Assembly: GCA_020723225.1 (NCBI GenBank)
Contig: DYJG01000133.1
Coordinates: forward strand, 1-6,935
DNA: 6,935 bases
From: Desulfobacca acetoxidans
GTDB taxonomy: Bacteria > Desulfobacterota > Desulfobaccia > Desulfobaccales > 0-14-0-80-60-11
Direction of reading: 5' to 3'
In this document: piece after piece, positions 5,270-6,935 of the stretch
How positions within the stretch are numbered: the stretch's first letter is position 1
How the letters are laid out: the number at the start of each line of letters is the position of its first letter
Notes under the pieces: model-generated
Database searches by the model: none
Told to the model about the DNA's origin: nothing
Seen by the model: the letters and a program-made list of their open reading frames with translations, nothing else
Translations under genes and position numbers: made by a program

Positions 5270-5275
5270 ACCAGG

Positions 5276-5761
5276 ATGTTCCAGATTGGCCAGTTGGCCG
5301 TTTACCCCGCCCATGGAGTGGGTGTAATCGAATCCATCCAGGAACGGGTGGTCTCTGGGAACGTGCAACAATTTTATATCATGCGATTGTTGGACAACGA
5401 CATGATTATCATGATCCCCATGAGCAACGCCCAAAACGTCGGCCTCAGGGATATCATCGACACCAATTCGGTGCCCGAAGTATACGAAATCCTCAGCCTC
5501 CGGCCGTCCCGCATCAACAACCAGACCTGGAACCGGCGCTACCGGGACTATATGGACAAGATCAAGACCGGTTCCCCCTTCCGGGTGGCGGAAGTCCTCC
5601 GGGACCTGACTCTTCTGAAGACCGAGAAGGACCTCTCCTTCGGGGAAAGGAAGATGTTGGATACCGCCAAGAATCTGCTGGTGAAAGAACTTTCTCTGGT
5701 GAACGATAAGCAGGAAGACGAAATCGAAGCGCAACTCCAGGAATTATTGGAAAGTAGCTGA
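5276..5761 (+). CDS. carD: CarD/CdnL-family RNA polymerase-binding transcription regulator
   Basis: This 161-residue protein has the two-domain layout of CarD/CdnL regulators, which bind the RNA polymerase beta subunit and stabilise the open promoter complex, notably at rRNA promoters. Residues 1-62 are the Tudor-like RNAP-interaction domain shared with Mfd (FQIGQLAVYPAHGVGVIESI, then FYIMRL and IMIPMSNAQNVGLRDI). Residues 65-160 are the helical C-terminal domain. Trp85 in NNQTWNRRYRDYM falls where the conserved tryptophan wedges into the upstream edge of the transcription bubble in characterised CarD proteins. The last 20 residues are acidic. The short length (no HMGA-like tail) makes it CdnL-type rather than Myxococcus CarD. 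It is followed 169 bp later by a PIN/TRAM gene, a neighbour pair common in Firmicutes and Desulfobacterota. Possible regulation is described at the promoter and terminator entries. Confidence 0.95.
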   Translation: MFQIGQLAVYPAHGVGVIESIQERVVSGNVQQFYIMRLLDNDMIIMIPMSNAQNVGLRDIIDTNSVPEVYEILSLRPSRINNQTWNRRYRDYMDKIKTGSPFRVAEVLRDLTLLKTEKDLSFGERKMLDTAKNLLVKELSLVNDKQEDEIEAQLQELLESS

Positions 5762-5856
5762 GCCGCGTTATCCTTCCCCGCGCCGTAAACTGCAAGACCC
5801 GGCCTGGCTTCATCCTGATGGCGGCCATGGCTGATTATACCGCGGCCCTACCAACT

Positions 5857-5878
5857 CCGCGGCCGCTTCGGGCCGCGG
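5857..5878. repeat. Perfect 8-bp GC hairpin between carD and the PIN/TRAM gene
   Basis: CCGCGGCC (5857-5864) and GGCCGCGG (5871-5878) form a perfect stem with the 6-base loop GCTTCG. The next T run (5906-5911) is 27 bases away, so it is not a standard intrinsic terminator. It may attenuate or process the carD transcript, or be incidental in GC-rich DNA. Confidence 0.45.
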
Positions 5879-5930
5879 GGCATGCCGGGCCGTCCCTGCC
5901 TGGTATTTTTTCGAAAGGGGGTGAATCTTA

Positions 5931-6935
5931 GTGGTGCAGAAGATGGTCACCGGGGCCATCATGGGGACCATTTGCGCGGTCAGCGGCTATCTCATCGGCA
6001 GCCAGATCCCCCAGTTGGCCGACTTCTGGTGGGCCGGCTGGGCCGGGGCTGCGGGCGGGGTGGTGGTGGCCTTCCTGACACTGGCCCTGGAACAGCTCAT
6101 CAAGCGCATTCCTCTAAAAACCATTTTCGGGGGCACCCTGGGCCTGTTCATCGGCTTAGGCATCGCCAAGCTGGCCAGCTACCCCTTCGACAAATTTTTG
6201 GAACTCCCCAATTTGCAGATTCCTTTATATCTTTTTCTTTCCGCAATTTTTGGTTATATCGGCTTGGTCCTGGGGGGCAAAAAGATGTCGGAGGTCTCCA
6301 CTCCGTATTTCCTGGACGTGGGCCGGCAGATGCGAGCGCCTCTGAAAATCCTGGACACCAGCGTCATCATTGACGGCCGCATCGCCGACATCTCCGAGAC
6401 CGGTTTTCTCGAAGGCACTTTCCTGGTGCCCAAGTTTGTCCTGGAGGAGCTGCAATATATCGCCGATTCCACGGATGAACTGCGGCGCACCCGGGGCCGG
6501 CGGGGGCTGGATATCCTCAAGCGCTTGCAGCAGCACAACCGCCTGAAGGTGGAGTACGTGGAAGAGGACATTCCCCAGGCCGCGGGGGTGGATTCCAAGC
6601 TGGTGGCTCTGGCCTTGAAACTCCGGGCCAAGATTCTGACCAACGACTTCAATCTCCACAAGGTCGCGGAACTCCAGGGCATCGAGGTGCTCAACATCAA
6701 CCAGTTGGCCAACGCCATGAAATCCGCGGTGCTGCCCGGGGAGACCCTGCAAGTGCAGATCCTCCGGGAGGGCAAGTCCCAGGGCCAGGGTGTGGCCTAC
6801 CTGGACGACGGCACCATGGTGGTCATTGAAAACGCCCGGCGCTTCATCGGCAAGGAGGTGGAAGTGGCGGTCACCAGCGTGCTCCAGACCACCGCGGGCC
6901 GCATGATCTTCAGCGAAATCAAGAACGGCGGCAAT
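5931..6935 (+). CDS. Membrane-anchored PIN/TRAM-domain protein, YacL family (3' end outside window)
   Basis: The frame is open from GTG 5931 to the last base, giving 335 residues; Bacillus YacL is of similar size (366 residues from memory), so probably only a short tail is missing. AAAGGGGGTGA (5914-5924) is a strong Shine-Dalgarno six bases before GTG 5931; GTG 5934 and ATG 5943 are alternatives, and an in-frame TGA at 5922 excludes anything earlier. Four hydrophobic segments lie near residues 6-25, 31-52, 64-81 and 95-114. A PIN nuclease domain follows, with the acidic set Asp142 (ILDTSVIIDGR), Glu173 (VLEEL), Asp221 (GVDSK) and Asp239 (TNDFN). A TRAM RNA-binding domain occupies about residues 270-330, ending in TTAGRMIFSEI. 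The layout predicts a membrane-tethered RNase; the substrate is unknown. In related genomes ispD and ispF often follow, which cannot be checked here. Confidence 0.93.
   Translation, partial: MVQKMVTGAIMGTICAVSGYLIGSQIPQLADFWWAGWAGAAGGVVVAFLTLALEQLIKRIPLKTIFGGTLGLFIGLGIAKLASYPFDKFLELPNLQIPLYLFLSAIFGYIGLVLGGKKMSEVSTPYFLDVGRQMRAPLKILDTSVIIDGRIADISETGFLEGTFLVPKFVLEELQYIADSTDELRRTRGRRGLDILKRLQQHNRLKVEYVEEDIPQAAGVDSKLVALALKLRAKILTNDFNLHKVAELQGIEVLNINQLANAMKSAVLPGETLQVQILREGKSQGQGVAYLDDGTMVVIENARRFIGKEVEVAVTSVLQTTAGRMIFSEIKNGGN

Larger units (their letters stand above)
4861..5275. other. Repeat-rich gene-free region between ychF and carD
   Basis: No coding region is credible in these 415 bp. From left to right they hold TCAGCKK heptads (4867-4894), a C-rich/G-rich segment (4950-5017), ACTGRCC heptads (5043-5066), oppositely oriented heptads (5139-5172) with a trailing T run, then about 100 bp of ordinary AT-richer leader with the carD ribosome binding site. 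Confidence 0.7.

Noticed and set aside
5882..6373. A + strand 163-residue frame starting at ATG 5882
   Set aside because: It is out of frame with the PIN/TRAM gene, ends inside it, and encodes Gly/Arg/His-rich sequence without a domain. The GTG 5931 start with its strong Shine-Dalgarno is preferred.
6225..6775. Two overlapping antisense frames of about 175 residues opposite the PIN/TRAM gene
   Set aside because: The + strand frame has complete PIN catalytic residues and membrane helices; the antisense products show no recognisable domain.

Overview
The window reads as chromosomal DNA from a GC-rich anaerobic bacterium, most likely a Desulfobacterota (former Deltaproteobacteria) lineage near Desulfobaccales/Syntrophobacterales. 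That placement is an inference from gene content (two radical SAM proteins, a NapH-type membrane ferredoxin, CarD next to a PIN/TRAM protein, an IhfA-like protein) and from the style of the dispersed repeats. It was not tested by a search. All genes I can support lie on the + strand. I see no tRNA, rRNA, CRISPR array, transposase or phage gene.

Layout: (1) the C-terminal part of a radical SAM protein, cut by the left edge (1-763). (2) A 54-residue one-helix membrane protein ending in CLSCIGVG (817-981), overlapping by one base a polytopic membrane protein with two 4Fe-4S ferredoxin clusters (981-1859). (3) A well-formed promoter and an IhfA/HU-type DNA-bending protein (1952-2242). (4) A radical SAM enzyme of the AmmeMemoRadiSam system with an N-terminal twin-arginine signal (2448-3602). 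(5) The YchF/OLA1 ATPase (3769-4860). (6) A gene-free stretch of about 415 bp packed with repeats (4861-5275). (7) A CarD/CdnL-type RNA polymerase-binding regulator (5276-5761). (8) A membrane-anchored PIN/TRAM protein of the YacL family (5931 to the right edge), of which only a short tail should be missing.

The genes form small units rather than one operon. The CLSCIGVG protein and the Fe-S membrane protein are almost certainly made together. CarD and the PIN/TRAM protein are a recurring neighbour pair in several phyla. ihfA, amrS and ychF look like separately expressed genes.

The most distinctive DNA-level feature is that three successive intergenic spaces (2243-2447, 3603-3768, 4861-5275) each carry a different repeat: a 22-bp perfect inverted repeat, a 28-bp inverted repeat built of CTCTGCG units, and a composite of 7-bp TCAG-type tandem repeats in both orientations around a C-rich/G-rich segment with a canonical G-quadruplex pattern. 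The most interesting protein-level points are the coupled CLSCIGVG/NapH-like pair and the Tat signal on a radical SAM enzyme, a class that normally works in the cytoplasm.
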